Source of the DNA: Sambucus nigra
Taxonomy: Eukaryota > Streptophyta > Magnoliopsida > Dipsacales > Adoxaceae
Reading direction: 5' to 3'
DNA length: 64,000 bases
Assembly: GCA_949130495.1 (NCBI GenBank)
Contig: CASBWL010000433.1
Coordinates: forward strand, 186,001-250,000
The notes under the pieces are model-generated. The model was not told where the DNA came from. It ran no database searches and worked only from the letters and a program-made list of their open reading frames with translations. Numbering within the stretch: the first letter of the stretch is position 1; each line of letters starts with the position of its first letter. The position numbers were made by a program, and so were the translations under genes. Shown piece by piece: positions 1 to 11,580 of the stretch.

Positions 1-1131
1 AACTAATTCTATTTCATATTTAGACTTTGATATAAACAACCCGTCACTTTTTTTTTGCCTAAGTTGAAGACCTAAAAGATATTAAAGCTCCCCCATAAAC
101 GACATTTGCAATTATCTGTGCATAATTTCTGAAAACTCTTTAACTTGAGACAGAGAACTAGATTCAAATATAATGTAATCAACATATTCTTGAGAAATTA
201 ATACATGTTTGTTAAAATGTTTGACAAATAATGTCTGGTTATTTCTGCCACCTCGAAAACCTTTATTGATTAAAAAAGTTGGCAGGCGTTCATACTAGGC
301 TCGATGGGTTAACTTTAAACCATATAATGACTTTTCTAATCGAAAGACATAATTTGGGTAATGAGGATCGATAAAACCTTTTAGTTGTTTAATGTAGACC
401 TCCTCCATTAAAATACCATTTAAAAAGGCTAATTTAACATCCATGTGACAAAGTGTGAATTGTAAGTGACAAGATATGACCAAGAGTAAGAAACCAGACT
501 CGAGGTGAGTGACCAGGGAAAAGGTCTCATCAAAATCGATTCCTTCAACATGAGATTAGCCATGGGTAACTAATCGAGCTTTATTTCTAACTATCATCCC
601 AAATTCATCTATTATATTTTTAACGATCCAACAATTGCCAATAACCCCTTACATTTTCTGTCCTGGGACAAAATTCCACACATCATGACTCTTAAATTCA
701 ATGAGATCTTCCTGTATAGCACCTAACCAAAAAGGGTTTCTAAGTGCCTCATTCACATTCTTTGGTTCTACTAGAGAAACGAAGAATGTAAAATCGCTTA
801 CATTATGTAATTGGGGTCTCATATGCACTGGATCATCAAGGTTACCAATAACTTTATGAATGGGATGATCTTTAGAAAGACAATTAGTCACTTCAGGGGT
901 CTTAGTCGATAAAGACTCAACTATCTCGAGAGAGTCGTAAGTAAAAATATATTCAGACTCATTGACAATAATTGATCCTTGTTCTTTAATCTCGACATTA
1001 GTGTCACTCACTATCACGTTTATCGATTCCATGATTTCTTTGGTATATAAATTATAAATTTGATATGCCCTACTGATTAGGATGTAACCCAAAAATATGG
1101 CTTTGTCGCCACGGGTTTCAAAATTAGACAT
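1..1131 (-). pseudogene. Copia element X: reverse transcriptase fragment and IN-RT connector
   Basis: This is the 3' part of a Ty1/copia polyprotein read right to left. At 295-483 the frame has the copia RT signature MDVKLAFLNG, followed by EEVYIKQ and LYGLK. Below 295 recognisable RT text continues in shifted frames (a degenerate YVDY in place of YVDD near 180, and MGEL near 75) and runs off the window edge. At 649-1131 lies the connector between integrase and RT, with the family-typical IFLGY...SRAYQIYN stretch. Stops and frameshifts separate the pieces, so no protein is made. RT would copy element RNA into cDNA in cytoplasmic particles. Family assignment is firm; the lineage within copia is not. 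Confidence 0.85.
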
Positions 1132-1139
1132 GTGTTCTC

Positions 1140-2110
1140 TCTCTTTGCGAACATGGCAAGTACTCCCAAAAGTTCGAAAATATTTCAGATTGGGATTTTT
1201 ACGATACTAAAGTTCATAAGAGGTTTGTTTGGTATTTTTTCGAAAATATACCCAGATGACGTTGTGACACGTTGTTTGAACTGCCTCAACCCAAAAGTAT
1301 TTTGGTAAGTCTTAGCAGGTATCATTACCCAGGACATTTCTTGTATTGTCCAATTCTTATGCTTGTCAGCACCATTGTGTTGAGGTGTTTTAGGAGCACT
1401 GAACTCATGAGAATAACCATTACCACTACAGTAGTATGTTACATTCGAGTCCTTAAATTCACCTCCTCTATCTCTATGTATTTGATTAACTTAGGTATCT
1501 TTTTCATTCTTGATTCTTAAAAGCATTTTAAAAAATTCTCAAAATATCGGAATTTTGTTTTAAAATGCTACCTAAGAGAACCGAGTAACGTCATACACAA
1601 TGACTAAAATGTAGTTGTTACCAAAAAGGCTCATAGTTCGCGAAGGACGTATAAGATCCATGTGGATTATCTCTAGAGGTTTAGTGGTTAAGGTGTCTTT
1701 ATCTTTTTTGTGAGCAGATTTAACCATTTTTCCTTCCCGGCATGGCCCATAAATAATTTTTGAAATCGGTTTTATTTTTTTATAAACCTCTAACTATATC
1801 TTGATAGCTCAATTTTCTAGGATAATCGTAATTAATGTGACCTAATCGATTGTGCCCGATTTCATTATCATTAAGTTTAGCTAGTCTACAGGTCTCATTT
1901 CTCGATTTAACCTTGTAACAGTTATCTAGGGTCTTGTGGCCTGCTAGGATACAATCACCATTCTCATTCAAAAAATTTCATTCAGTTTTTGAAAATGTGG
2001 TAGTGTGATCGGAGTTACCAAATTGAGATATGATCAACAGATTGGCCTTAAGACCTTTTACTAACATGATATGTTTGATATTGGGGAATCTTTTTTCTTG
2101 GAGTGTTACT
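1140..2110 (-). pseudogene. Copia element X: GAG-pre-integrase and integrase remnant
   Basis: Between 1780 and 1971 the minus strand encodes a GAG-pre-integrase-like segment with the integrase zinc-finger text NRLGHINYD (family form WHRRLGH). From about 1140 to 1480 shifted frames still show the C-terminal half of the integrase core (family text ...P-x-TPQ-x-NG...) followed by the RTLQEM-like and FGS-CHV-like segments that precede the connector. Several stops and frame changes are present. Integrase would have inserted the cDNA. This is a dead copy belonging to the same element as the RT to its left and the protease to its right. Confidence 0.7.
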
Positions 2111-2121
2111 TTGCCTATGAT

Positions 2122-2890
2122 CTAAGCTGTTAATTCGTCTCCACACGAAACATTCCCTTCGAAGACGTTAGTCTTGTCGAATAATTTAGTAACGTCCCAG
2201 GTCATATGCTTAGAGCATTCAAAGTCTAAGTACCGACCATATGTAGTGTTATCAACTTTTAAAGTACTAATCACAATGTTACATCTCAATTGGGGTATTA
2301 GATCGTCCTTTCTAACCCAAATAGCTATGGTTTTAAAATTTTTATGATCTTTTAGTTTAGAAACAGATATAGGACTCTTTCTCTTGAATTTCTTCTTAAC
2401 ACGAGATCTTTTCTTTCCATCTTTATAGTTACAATTGTTATTGGGGTCTTTAGGAAGTAAATAGTTAGTCATGCTCTGTCTAGAGTAGTTAAAGTTTTTA
2501 TAAACAGATGAATTATAGATAGGCTTATACAGTCATTTTTTAAAACATTCAGTAAGACAATGTCCATAAACATCACGGTACGAACAATATTGATGGCTCG
2601 ATGTTTTTCCACATTTTAAAAATATTCAAAGAGAGGTTTATCAATTTTCTAGGCATTGGCATTAGGTCTAACTGCAATAATTTTCCATTTAGGATCAAAT
2701 TGCCTAACAGGGGGTAAGCATACTTAGCCTTAGGTTCAGCAGTTGGCTTTGGACGAATTTTCCATTAGATTGTCTAGCTGGTTTTTCTTGTTTTCAAAAT
2801 CTTTCTCTATGGTTTGAAAATCAGGGCATAGGTCATTTGGTATTTTTCCGACAGAAACAAATTGCACATATTGAAAGGTTTTAGTTTGTA
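2122..2890 (-). pseudogene. Copia element X: protease start and CCHC zinc knuckle, decayed
   Basis: The open stretch 2122-2472 contains YLDFECSKHMTWD, the copia protease active-site region. The usual DSG triad at this point reads DFE here, so the catalytic Ser-Gly is lost. Upstream, near 2545-2590, a nucleocapsid knuckle is readable as CSYR-DVYGHCLTEC: a CCHC box whose second Cys has become Arg. A basic stretch (KKRSRVKKKFKRK) lies between them. Order and spacing (knuckle, then protease) fit a copia gag-pol. Both motifs are inactivated by substitution. Confidence 0.75.
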
Positions 2891-2899
2891 CCTTAACTT

Positions 2900-4158
2900 T
2901 TTGATCAAAATCTATCCCATTTTTATTTTCAGAATTGGTTTTGCTTGATGCTCTTCAAAACATTTAAAGTTATTTTCAAACTTAGAAAATTTCTTGAAGA
3001 CAGTTGAAATCTTTTGTTTTTACTCTTCCAATTCCATCAAAGTTGCCCCATATTTCTTTTCCAAAACCTCATTTAATTTAGAAAGTTCTTTAATTTTTTG
3101 ACAAAATATTTAGTTTTGTTTCATAGGCCAAACACTTATTTGCATAGTCCTCCCCTTTCTTCTTCACCATTAAGCTTAAAGATTCAATCTTTTCAGTTAA
3201 GTCCTTGATTGTATCTTCTAGTTTAGTGTTTTTTCGAAGATTCTTAGTGAATAATGTGTTTATGTGAGGGAGAACATCATTATCGGACTCATTATGTGTA
3301 GTGTGTGAGTTTTCCCCTACCATTTCATTTGACGAACTCACACACCCATTCAATTTATCATTAGTATGGACACTTTGACTCACACACATCTTCAAAGAAT
3401 TATTACTAATATTTTGTATAGCATGTATATTGTCTAAGAAAGAAGTAGATAAACTAGAAATGGATAAATCATCATTAGTAATTATAATACTAGGCACGAT
3501 AACATTAGGTTTAACATTCATCACAGATACATCATTAGAATAGATAATTTTTGCAAAGAAAGACATGCAAGGATCAAAAGAGTTGGAAGACTCAGTTTTA
3601 TCTTCTTCAAAGTCACTTGAGTGATCTGAGGTCTTACTAATGTTGGATTTAGTCGTGTGGTTCAGTTTAAACCTACAATAGGTAGTTATGTGACCCTTTT
3701 TATCAAATCTATATCATTGAGTGTTTTAAAACTCTGTTTCAGATCTGCTATTGTTCTCAGTATTTTGTTTTTCATGGTTTCTCTCATGAGGCATATTATT
3801 AAAGTTAATTGGATATCCATCTTTCCCTTATTTAGAAGCAAAACAGTGTTTCTAAAATTTATAATGTTCTTGAACTGTTTTGACATAAGGATTATCTGGT
3901 TATTCAAAATCTCTAAATCATGGTCCTCATCAAAGTCTAAGTCCACATTAGGCATGACTAACTGAGGTGAGGTCATTTTAGACTGAAAAACTACATTAGA
4001 ACTGGACTGTCTTTTTTTATTATTAGATAGGTGCTTCTTAAACTCATTTTCCATTTCTTCAGTCCTAAGTTTTCTACCGAGGGGTTGAGGGGTCAAATTT
4101 GGATCATCTATCTCCTCATTTCTTACCTTTTGTTATCAAACTTAGGGGGAAGGGATCT
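2900..4158 (-). pseudogene. Copia element X: C-terminal half of gag
   Basis: Two open pieces, 3090-3566 and 3686-4096, encode acidic and heptad-rich gag sequence of the kind found between the UBN2 gag domain and the zinc knuckle of copia elements. The first includes a Leu/Lys-rich coiled-coil-like tail (KLEDTIKDLTEKIESLSLMV). The second has an EEMENEFKKHL helix and an acidic DLDFDEDHDLE run. The N-terminal gag domain is missing here. The sequence stops at 4158 where family A LTR sequence begins, and a UBN2-type N-terminal half is found at 7860-8460. I infer that the two halves belong to one interrupted gag. Confidence 0.6.
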
Positions 4159-4619
4159 TGAAAATGTGGTGCTAAATGTTGTGTGCGCTATTGATTTGAA
4201 TAGATTCACAAGTTTCAAACACAAACTTATTTAATCAAAGTCAATTTATGAATCAAGTCAATTCAGCCCTTAAACATAATCAACTACGTGTGTGCAAGTG
4301 TCAAACAAACAAAAGTATAGTATGCGACACAAAGTTCTGGAAAAATATCCTCAGTGCAAAACCTTTTTATTTCACTATAATTATAAATCGCAACTTACAC
4401 GGTTACAATGAAATACAACAGTTTGACAATCGAATACCCGCAGGCGTCGATTGATATCATCAGCAATAAGTCCACATGAAGCGAACATACATAAACCGTT
4501 GTCTAGTTTTCAACCCAGGAATAGCGCAGCACTCCTTAATAACACGCAGTCAGTCTTAAATCTAGCACCTCTAATGGAACTTAGATCAATAACATGAAAT
4601 ACAAAAAAATATATTTTGG
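4159..4619 (-). repeat. Partial LTR of copia family A (R/U5 end only)
   Basis: Starting with TGAAAATGTGGTGCTAAAT this stretch aligns base for base, with scattered differences, to the first ~460 bases of the full family A LTR at 6637-7734. Similarity stops at about 4619, just after ATATTTTGGGT. On the minus strand this is the 3' portion of an LTR; the U3 part is gone. It marks the downstream end of the deleted family A copy whose gag lies to the right. Confidence 0.8.
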
Positions 4620-5640
4620 GTCCCTAAGATGGTGACATCTAGACCTCAACCGATAGGTGCGGTGGAGTTTTCCAAATATGGTGACATCTTTTGAAATAAC
4701 TCCATCAAAAAATGTGAAGTCTTAACCAAAAACTTTACTCGGTCTCAAATATTTGCAAACCCTCTATCATTATGTGCAAGAAAAGTATCATGGGTGGGTG
4801 CATTTGTGCGAACATGCGTATCAGAAAAGTGTGACACATAACCCAATTTAAAGCAAAACTCCCTAAGGTGTCCTCTCCTTTTATAATGGGAGAAAACATA
4901 AACTGGCCTAGATACACCTTTATCAAAAACTCTAGGACTCACTCTACTAACAGGTATGGGAAGCCAAGGTGGGTTAGGATGATAACCATGTGAATCTATC
5001 ACTAAAGTGGAAACAGACTCAGGTCTAATAAAAGAAGTGGATGCACCGTCATGACCTTTTCCTAAATTCTCACCACCACCCAAAATGGGATTGATAACCA
5101 TCTTGTCAACTTTCTTAGATGTGTTCTCTAAAGGGACTTTGACCTCCTGGGAACCTTCGAGATCACTCTCGAGTTGGGATACACGTGTCATCAGACTAGA
5201 CACCGTGTCGGGCAAGTCACACTTTTCCCTCCTTAAAACTTTTTTCTCTCTCTCAAAATCTAAAACACGATGACCTAAATCTCTATTGTACTTATTCATT
5301 TTTGAGGTCTCAGTGCACAAATCCGTAAAATCTTTTTGGAGCTCACTTTCATCTCCACTCTCAAACTTGTTCTCATCTCCACTAGAAACACTCAACTCAT
5401 CACCTCGATCTCGTGAACAAAATTATCGTGGGACAAAGTGGGTGTGCTCACGTGACTTGCAAAATCTACACACATCCCTTGTGCTATACCTTTACTAGAA
5501 TCATCTCCCTCATCTTCTCCCTCTCTATCACTAAGAGTGGCAGGCATGAATACTTTCTTCCTTGTTCTCCTTAGCCTGGTAGGACACTCAAATTCTCTAT
5601 GTCCTTTGCCTTTACCTTAAAAAAAATCATCTCATCTAAA
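4620..5640 (-). pseudogene. Copia family A: gag C-terminal region with zinc knuckles, pol deleted
   Basis: The open frame 4745-5395 has a long acidic/coiled-coil segment (KEYNRDL-like heptads, SQLESDLEGSQEVKV) and then the second knuckle region HYKRRGHLREFCFKLGY, where the first Cys positions are replaced. A first knuckle remnant (GHREFEC) lies near 5590-5630. The same order occurs in element B at 55178-56092, so the two are close relatives. Immediately downstream, where protease and pol should follow, the sequence joins a partial LTR at 4619. Protease, integrase, RT and RNase H are therefore absent from this copy. Confidence 0.75.
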
Positions 5641-6540
5641 TCTTCCTCACTCTATTCCTCTTTTTCTCCCTCACTCTCTTTTTCATTACCCTCTGTGGCC
5701 TTTTCTTTCTTTTTATTTTTCTCAAAATATTTTTTATTGGAAGAATTATTTTTGTTCATTTTGAGAAACTTTTAAAAAAAAATCACAAGCAAGGTCATAT
5801 CATCAATGCTAAACTCTCCATCAGAATCAGACTCATATACTCTCTCTTTATTTTTCTTCCTAAATTGAGTCTTTAAAGAAATGCGTCTATCCTTATCCTT
5901 AATGATTTGGGGAAACATGTTAATCTCATAAGTTTGTAGGTCTCTTACAAGCTCTTCTAACTTAAGTGAATTTAACTTTCCCTACGAATTCAAAATAGTG
6001 ACTTTAGTAATGAAACTTTTTGGAAGAGATCTCAAAATATTTTTAACGACACACGTGTTATTAATCGGATCACCTAAATTAAAGCTCGAGTTAACAATGT
6101 CCGACAAACTTGCATAAAACTCAACAAAACATTCAGACTCAAACATGGGAATGGTCTCAAACTGGGCGGCCAAATTTTGTATCTTTGATTCTTTAACCAC
6201 ATTCGTACCTTCATATGTCAATTTGAGGACATCCCATGTCTCTTTAGACGTGATGCACGTCATATTCGGCATAACTCGTTGGGGTTCTTCCGAAATAGCA
6301 CTCAAACCACGGGAATTAAAACTAGACATTTTTAAATCATCTTCAGTCCAATCCGACATAGGTTTCGAAGAGGTGATATTATTTATAGTGACAGTGGGAG
6401 GAGTCCAACATCTTTCATAAAAAAGACAAACTCGTTCGTCAATGGATTTTAACTGGGATTTCATACGAGTTTTCCAATAGGCATTATTGGACCCGTCAAA
6501 AATAGGTATTTGACTGTATAAGTGCTCGTTTGAAAATATT
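5641..6540 (-). pseudogene. Copia family A: N-terminal gag (UBN2-type)
   Basis: The frame is open from about 6540 down to 5982 and encodes a UBN2-type copia gag: a start region with PIFDGSNNAYWKTRM, then WTPPTVTINN, TSKETWDVLKLTYEGTNVV, FETIPMFE and LRSLPKSFITKV. It is strongly similar along its length to the gag of element B at 56286-56990. Downstream (5641-5980) the frame is broken, though Lys-rich linker sequence can be followed. Gag would form the virus-like particle. The 5' end is right: a PBS and LTR lie immediately upstream. Confidence 0.82.
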
Positions 6541-6621
6541 ACGACAAAATTTCAAAAAACATATATTTCAATATCACACAATTTTCAAAAATAAGGATCA
6601 CTCAATAAATTAGATTAACCT

Positions 6622-6633
6622 GCTCTGATACCA
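6622..6633 (-). other. Primer-binding site of family A (initiator tRNA-Met type)
   Basis: Reads TGGTATCAGAGC on the minus strand, the standard Ty1/copia PBS complementary to the 3' end of plant initiator tRNA-Met. It lies 3 bases from the LTR at 6637 and upstream of the gag at 6540, fixing the orientation. Confidence 0.92.
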
Positions 6634-6636
6634 ATT

Positions 6637-7734
6637 TGAAAATGTCGTGCTAAATACTGTGTGTAATATTGATTGGAATAGATGAAAAGTTTCAAAAACA
6701 AACTTATTTAATCAAAGTCAAGTTATGAATCAAGTCAATTCAACCCTTAAACACAATCAACTACAGGATTGCTAGTGTCAAACCAACATAAGTAAAGTAT
6801 GCGACACAAAGTTCAGGAAAAATCCCCTCAGGGCAAAACCTTTTTATTTCACTATAATTGTAAATCGCAACTTACATGGTTATAATGAAATACTGCAGTT
6901 TGACACTTAAATACCCGCAGGCATCGGTCGATGTCATCAGCAATAGGTCCACATGCAGTGAACCTACATGAACATCAGTCCAGTCTTCAACCCAAGAACA
7001 CCGCAACACTCTTTAATGACACGCAGTCAGTCTTCGGTCTAGTACCTCCATTGGCACTCAGATTAGCAGCATAAAATCCAACAAAATATGTTTTGGGTTC
7101 CACAAAACAACTCACACAAAAGAAATTGGGATTGTAATTATAAAACAAAGTTATGAACCCTCAAATTGTTGGATAATAGTATAAAAGCATATTCTGTCAA
7201 ATCTAGTTTTTCTCCATACGAAAATCAAGTAGTCTGACACCCGATATATATCAAAATTGAGGCAGTGATGTGTCAGCATAAACAACCTATTGTTTGAACA
7301 AGATATGACATCGTTCGAGTGAAACAACATCTCGTTTGAACGAGATGCGACATCGTTTGAACCACTGAAACAGTGATCCCTTTTTTAAAATACTTTCAGA
7401 CTTTTAAATAACTGGAAACCTCAAAAATTAAAACTGTTCATGGGATAGGAAAATGTCTATCCAAGAAACTTTTATGAGAAAATGTTTTTTAAAATAAAAC
7501 CATTTATAAAAAATTCAAAAACCATTTTAACTTTTATAAAAAATATCCCAACACTTTTAGTATGAAATGTAAATGGAACTTAAACATAATTTTACCAAAT
7601 TTATCCTTGTTGGGCTTGAATGTTGGAGTCTTTTTGAAATTCAGATTCGTCTTTTGTAGATGTAATCTTCTCAATCCTTTGACGATTTGTAGTGATATAC
7701 GACATAATTAATTGTTACTGACAATGTCCTTACA
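6637..7734 (-). repeat. Full LTR of copia family A, flanked by PBS and PPT
   Basis: A 1098-bp LTR bounded by TG and CA. Its left part repeats the sequence at 4159-4619, and its right end (GTCCTTACA) matches the LTR ends of element B. A TATA-like TATATAT lies near 7233-7242 on the minus strand. To its right (U3 side) is a cluster of GACATCGTT-like motifs and the perfect 20-base inverted repeat CATCTCGTTTGAACGAGATG at 7341-7360 (approximate). Unusually, a PBS lies on one side and a PPT with 3' internal sequence on the other, so it serves as 5' LTR for the left sequence and 3' LTR for the right. Confidence 0.87.
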
Positions 7735-7859
7735 AATCTCCCCTATGTCTAAACCGGTATAAAATAAAAACATCCGAATTTTCAACTAAAATTGACCTAT
7801 ATAAATACACTCTCCCAAAAACTCAAAAGTGGAAAGATAAACTGCCATGTCTTCAAACT
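7735..7859 (-). other. Family A polypurine tract and 3' internal tail
   Basis: Directly right of the LTR the plus strand reads AATCTCCCCTATGTCT, i.e. a minus-strand tract AGACATAGGGGAGATT, the same tract that abuts element B's left LTR at 50338. Similarity to the 3' internal sequence of B continues for about 120 bases, to CTTCAAACTTT near 7859, and then stops where element X gag begins. Confidence 0.78.
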
Positions 7860-8460
7860 TTTTAGACCTAAGATTATTTTACACTTTTTCTTTTGTATCA
7901 TATGTTATTCAATTTACATGCAGTTTTGTAATTATATTAGTCAACCTAATAAATAATTCACCAAAGGTCTCAGTCTCAGCCATAACTAGAGTGTTATACT
8001 GTTGTATTAACATCTGTGTTTTGGCTGGCTTAACACGGTCATCACCTTCATGAGCAGTGATTAACGTGTCCCAGGCTTCCTTAGATGTAGTGCAAATAGA
8101 TATGCATTTAAATTCGTGCTCATTAAAATACATGAATATAGCATTTTCCCTTTGTTATTACTTAACGAGGCATTTTTTTCTTCCTTAGTATACTTATTGA
8201 GGAGTTTTTTAATCCCTAGAGTACTACCTGCTGCAGCAGGCTTAGTTGGATATGAATATCCATTTTTCGTAGCTTCCTAGACATCATCCCCCAATGTACC
8301 TCGGGTGGAAGCAATCATCCTTACTTTCCTATAAGGAAAATTGTTTCCATCGAAGAGGATATGTATGGACAATTTTTCAAGACGCTCAAACTTTTCATCC
8401 ATAAGAGATTATTAAAACAATTTCAAAGTACAGGATTTAAAAGTTATGAAAAGTACTCGA
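7860..8460 (-). pseudogene. Copia element X: N-terminal gag (UBN2-type)
   Basis: At 7909-8133 the minus strand encodes TSKEAWDTLITAHEGDDRVK...MLIQQYNTLVMAETETFGELFIRLTNI, broken here into short motifs; this is the central UBN2 gag domain. It differs clearly from family A and B gag (YNTLVM rather than FETI.M). It lies immediately downstream of its own PBS and LTR. Stops occur upstream and downstream. Its C-terminal half is most likely the gag at 2900-4158, on the far side of the family A insertion. Confidence 0.75.
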
Positions 8461-8471
8461 CTCTGATACCA
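8461..8471 (-). other. Primer-binding site of element X
   Basis: TGGTATCAGAG on the minus strand, initiator tRNA-Met type, two bases from the LTR start at 8474. Confidence 0.88.
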
Positions 8472-8473
8472 AT

Positions 8474-10100
8474 TGAAAAACCTCACTATGTTATTTTAAT
8501 AAAATTCCAAAAGGTTTAATGAGTTTCTAAAATAATTTTTAAAAACATTATTAAAAAAATCTTTGCAAAAACACAAGATGTGTAAAAGAGTTTGATGAAC
8601 AAGTTATTTGAGTGTCTTGGTAATAAATTTTAGAATAAACCTAAGTTCGAGTTACAGAATCTAGCAATGACGAACTAAAAGTTACAGATAAGAGACATCA
8701 ATTATTAACATGGTAAAACCCCACCCGATTGGGAAACCATCCATGGTGACCTCTATGCCACAAAAAAAACCCACTATAAACGATTTTCGATTACAAGCAT
8801 ACAACAAATCATACAATTAGTTCCTATTCTATGTCCAAAAATATACCTAATTGAGATTCCACTATTTCTGGGTATCCTTTCTACCTTATTCAAGAAATTG
8901 GATTATCCTTTCTTTGTGCCTTGTTCTGCTCCATTTCTCCTTTTACGTGATGTCGACTCACTAGTCAAAATCTCTCAACCAATAACACACTTTAAGTGTT
9001 TGTGGGTGATTGAGTAGTGAGTGTTGTGCCTAAAATGCCATGCATGTACTCACACACTTAATTACAAACGGATCCTATGAATTATAATAGATCTAAGTAT
9101 GAAATCATTTTAACAGCTCTGAAATTAGAATCGTTCTTTTTTTACTAATATTTAAAGATCTGAATTCCTTTTGGATGCTTAAAACTCGATCCTTAGAACT
9201 TATTTATAAACATAATTTTTCGAACTGAAAATTTTCAGAGATCTGAAACATGCAAGTTATGATTTCAGTTTTACAAAAATGAGAGATGTTGGATTAAAAG
9301 GTTTTAAATCTTTTACAAACAAAATCTAACAAGAGACGATGATTGCTCAACTTAAAAATAAAAAACAGCTTAAAGAACCAAATGTGAATGTATCACTATT
9401 TTAGAAGTTCATATTTCTAAAAAGAAATGAGATCATAAATTGTTTGGCTATTGATGAATATATAAACCCAAACACTCAAATGAATTTTTATCTAGAAAAC
9501 ATTGAAAGAGATTTCGAAAGATTTTTTTTATCTATCTTTTTTTATTTTCTCTCTTCTCTCTTTTTTTCTCTCAATTGATGAAATGGCAAAAGTATTCAAA
9601 TGGGGATCCAAAGGAGTCTATTTAGACTAGTCATGGATGGATTTGGAAGATCGAAGGAAATGAACGGATGCAATGTTTGAAATCTAAATCCAAGTTTGAG
9701 AAATAATCGCACAAAAATATACTCTAATTGGCTTAAATGGAATGCATTTGGATCTCTCAAGATTACATGCGGATCGTAGATTAGGTTTGATGCAATGATT
9801 ATGACATCAAACAAACACAGATTGATTCAGTGATAAGGCAACACGTGTAGAGATCTTATCGATTGTAGAATGTGTGTTTTGAGTTTTATAAAAATCCAAC
9901 TTCAAGGAACAAATATGTGTGCCAATTTTGTATTTAACCAAGCTAATTTTTTGGAATGTTTAAAATATGAAATTTAACCCCAAAATAATTTAAACCCTAA
10001 TTTAATTATTTTAAAAATATATTTTAATTTTTTTAAAAATTCCTATAAATTATAGAAAATTCGTTTTAAATACAATCATCACACATCAATCAAATATGAG
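8474..10100 (-). repeat. 5' LTR of copia element X (right boundary uncertain)
   Basis: The LTR begins TGAAAAACCTCACTATG next to the PBS. The block CATGGTAAAACCCCACCC near 8710 resembles the R/U5 block seen in other copia LTRs here, and AATATATAAAC near 9458 could supply a TATA element. AT-rich sequence without coding potential continues to about 10.1 kb, where gypsy coding remnants start. The right end is estimated (a CA occurs near 10088), because the matching 3' LTR lies outside the window. The sequence is unlike LTR A. Confidence 0.6.
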
Positions 10101-10299
10101 ATGAAATGCAAACCTAGGTGTTGAGCGTGTTCGTTTTCTACCTGTTATGACCTGATCTTGGCAGATAATGTTGAACATGAAAAGATGATGTTGCACTTGA
10201 AGAAGGGACTCAATTTTTTCTAAATTTTCAATTTAGTTCTGGCTCCTCCATAGTGCAGACTCAAGTGAGTCAACTATATAGTGTACTTTCACTTGCTTT

Positions 10300-10750
10300 A
10301 TTGAGGTTAGTGAAGTAATGTACATCCTAAAATTTATTTTGGGTTTTTGTACAAGGACCATATTGGAAATACATTTTGGGTATTTTGCCTCTCTAATGAA
10401 ATTGGTGGTTAGAAGCTTGTGAATCTCCTCAACTGCAACATTGTTTCTCTATGGTCGTAAGAACCACTTCTTTTCATGGACATGCTTATGGTTTGGGTAC
10501 ACGCTAAGGTGGTTGACCATGACTTTACGATCAATTTTTTTTTATAACTTAGAGGCTCCAAATGAATCAAATCTTTATTTTCTTTCAGCAACATAATGAT
10601 ATCCTCTACGAGGGGGAGACTCAAGCCAACCCCAATCTGAACTTCTGTAATGGGATCCTCCTCATTAATGCATATGGTAATTAAAACTTCAACTGGATCA
10701 CCTTTTTTCCCTTGTCTTAATCTCATGGATTTAAGGTATCAACATTTAAT
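10300..10750 (-). pseudogene. Gypsy element F: start of reverse transcriptase, decayed
   Basis: The minus strand at 10409-10726 has the pre-RT segment typical of Tat-type gypsy pol (VQIGVGLSLPLVEDIIMLLKENKD). Shifted frames then show further pre-RT and RT-start text down to about 10300. The RT core with the catalytic Asp pair is absent; noncoding sequence and the LTR of X follow. Stops and frameshifts are frequent. This is the 3' limit of what remains of element F. Confidence 0.65.
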
Positions 10751-11580
10751 AGCTCTATCCTAGGCTCTTTAGAGGCATCGATGGGGGAGGTAAGACCTCT
10801 AATAAGATCTCTCGCTCTTTAATGAACTTTTTAGGACCTTAAAATGGCTTTAAGCGGTCTCAAGTGATCTTTTCTTCTCTCCTATAGGAGTATTCTAACA
10901 CGTCATTGCCTTTTTTTGGTCCCAAAGACAACTCCTATGACGCTAGGGATTGGTAATCTCATTATCAACCCCCATGTAGATATGATAACATCAAAATCAT
11001 TGAGCAAAGGTCTGCCTAAGATCATATTTTAGGCTAAAAGGACCGCTAAAACATTATTCTAGATAGTAGAGCAATAATCCTTCGATCCAATGGTAAAGGG
11101 AAGAGTGACACACTTTGGGGAGTAGGTTTGTTTCCCATTAAACCCAATAAAAGGACTTATGACTAGCTGCATGTATTTGGGGACAAGTCCCATGGATTAA
11201 AAGGCATTTAAGAACAAGATAGCTCTCAAACTTTTAATGTTAGGCAATACCCTCTTTATATTTGCATTCCCTATGACCATTGAGATAAGATATGGGTCTT
11301 CATGAGGTAGGAGGACTCTTCTATAGTCAATATCTAAGAAGATAATCTTTGAAACTCCCTTTGGGGCCTGATGCGGGAAGTAGACACTGTTAACCTACAC
11401 TCCTTCATGATGTAAGCATCTAAGGTGGTATTTCCTAGACATGGTAGAGATTCCACCACCGTCAAAGCCTTTTTAAGAATTATCTCTACATCAATTAGGA
11501 GGACGTCGTACTTATTTTCATTATTGTTGTTATTTATCCAACCTCTAATGGCATTTTTGGCTTCAAAATCCTTGATTAGT
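10751..11580 (-). pseudogene. Gypsy element F: protease region, decayed
   Basis: Between the zinc knuckle and the RT start the minus strand keeps short in-frame pieces of the gypsy gag-pol junction and retropepsin domain (for example DVLLIDVEIILKKALTV and an LLLGLMGNKP-like stretch), interrupted by many stops. No uninterrupted catalytic triad can be read. Placement by order is convincing; residue-level assignment is not. Confidence 0.5.
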
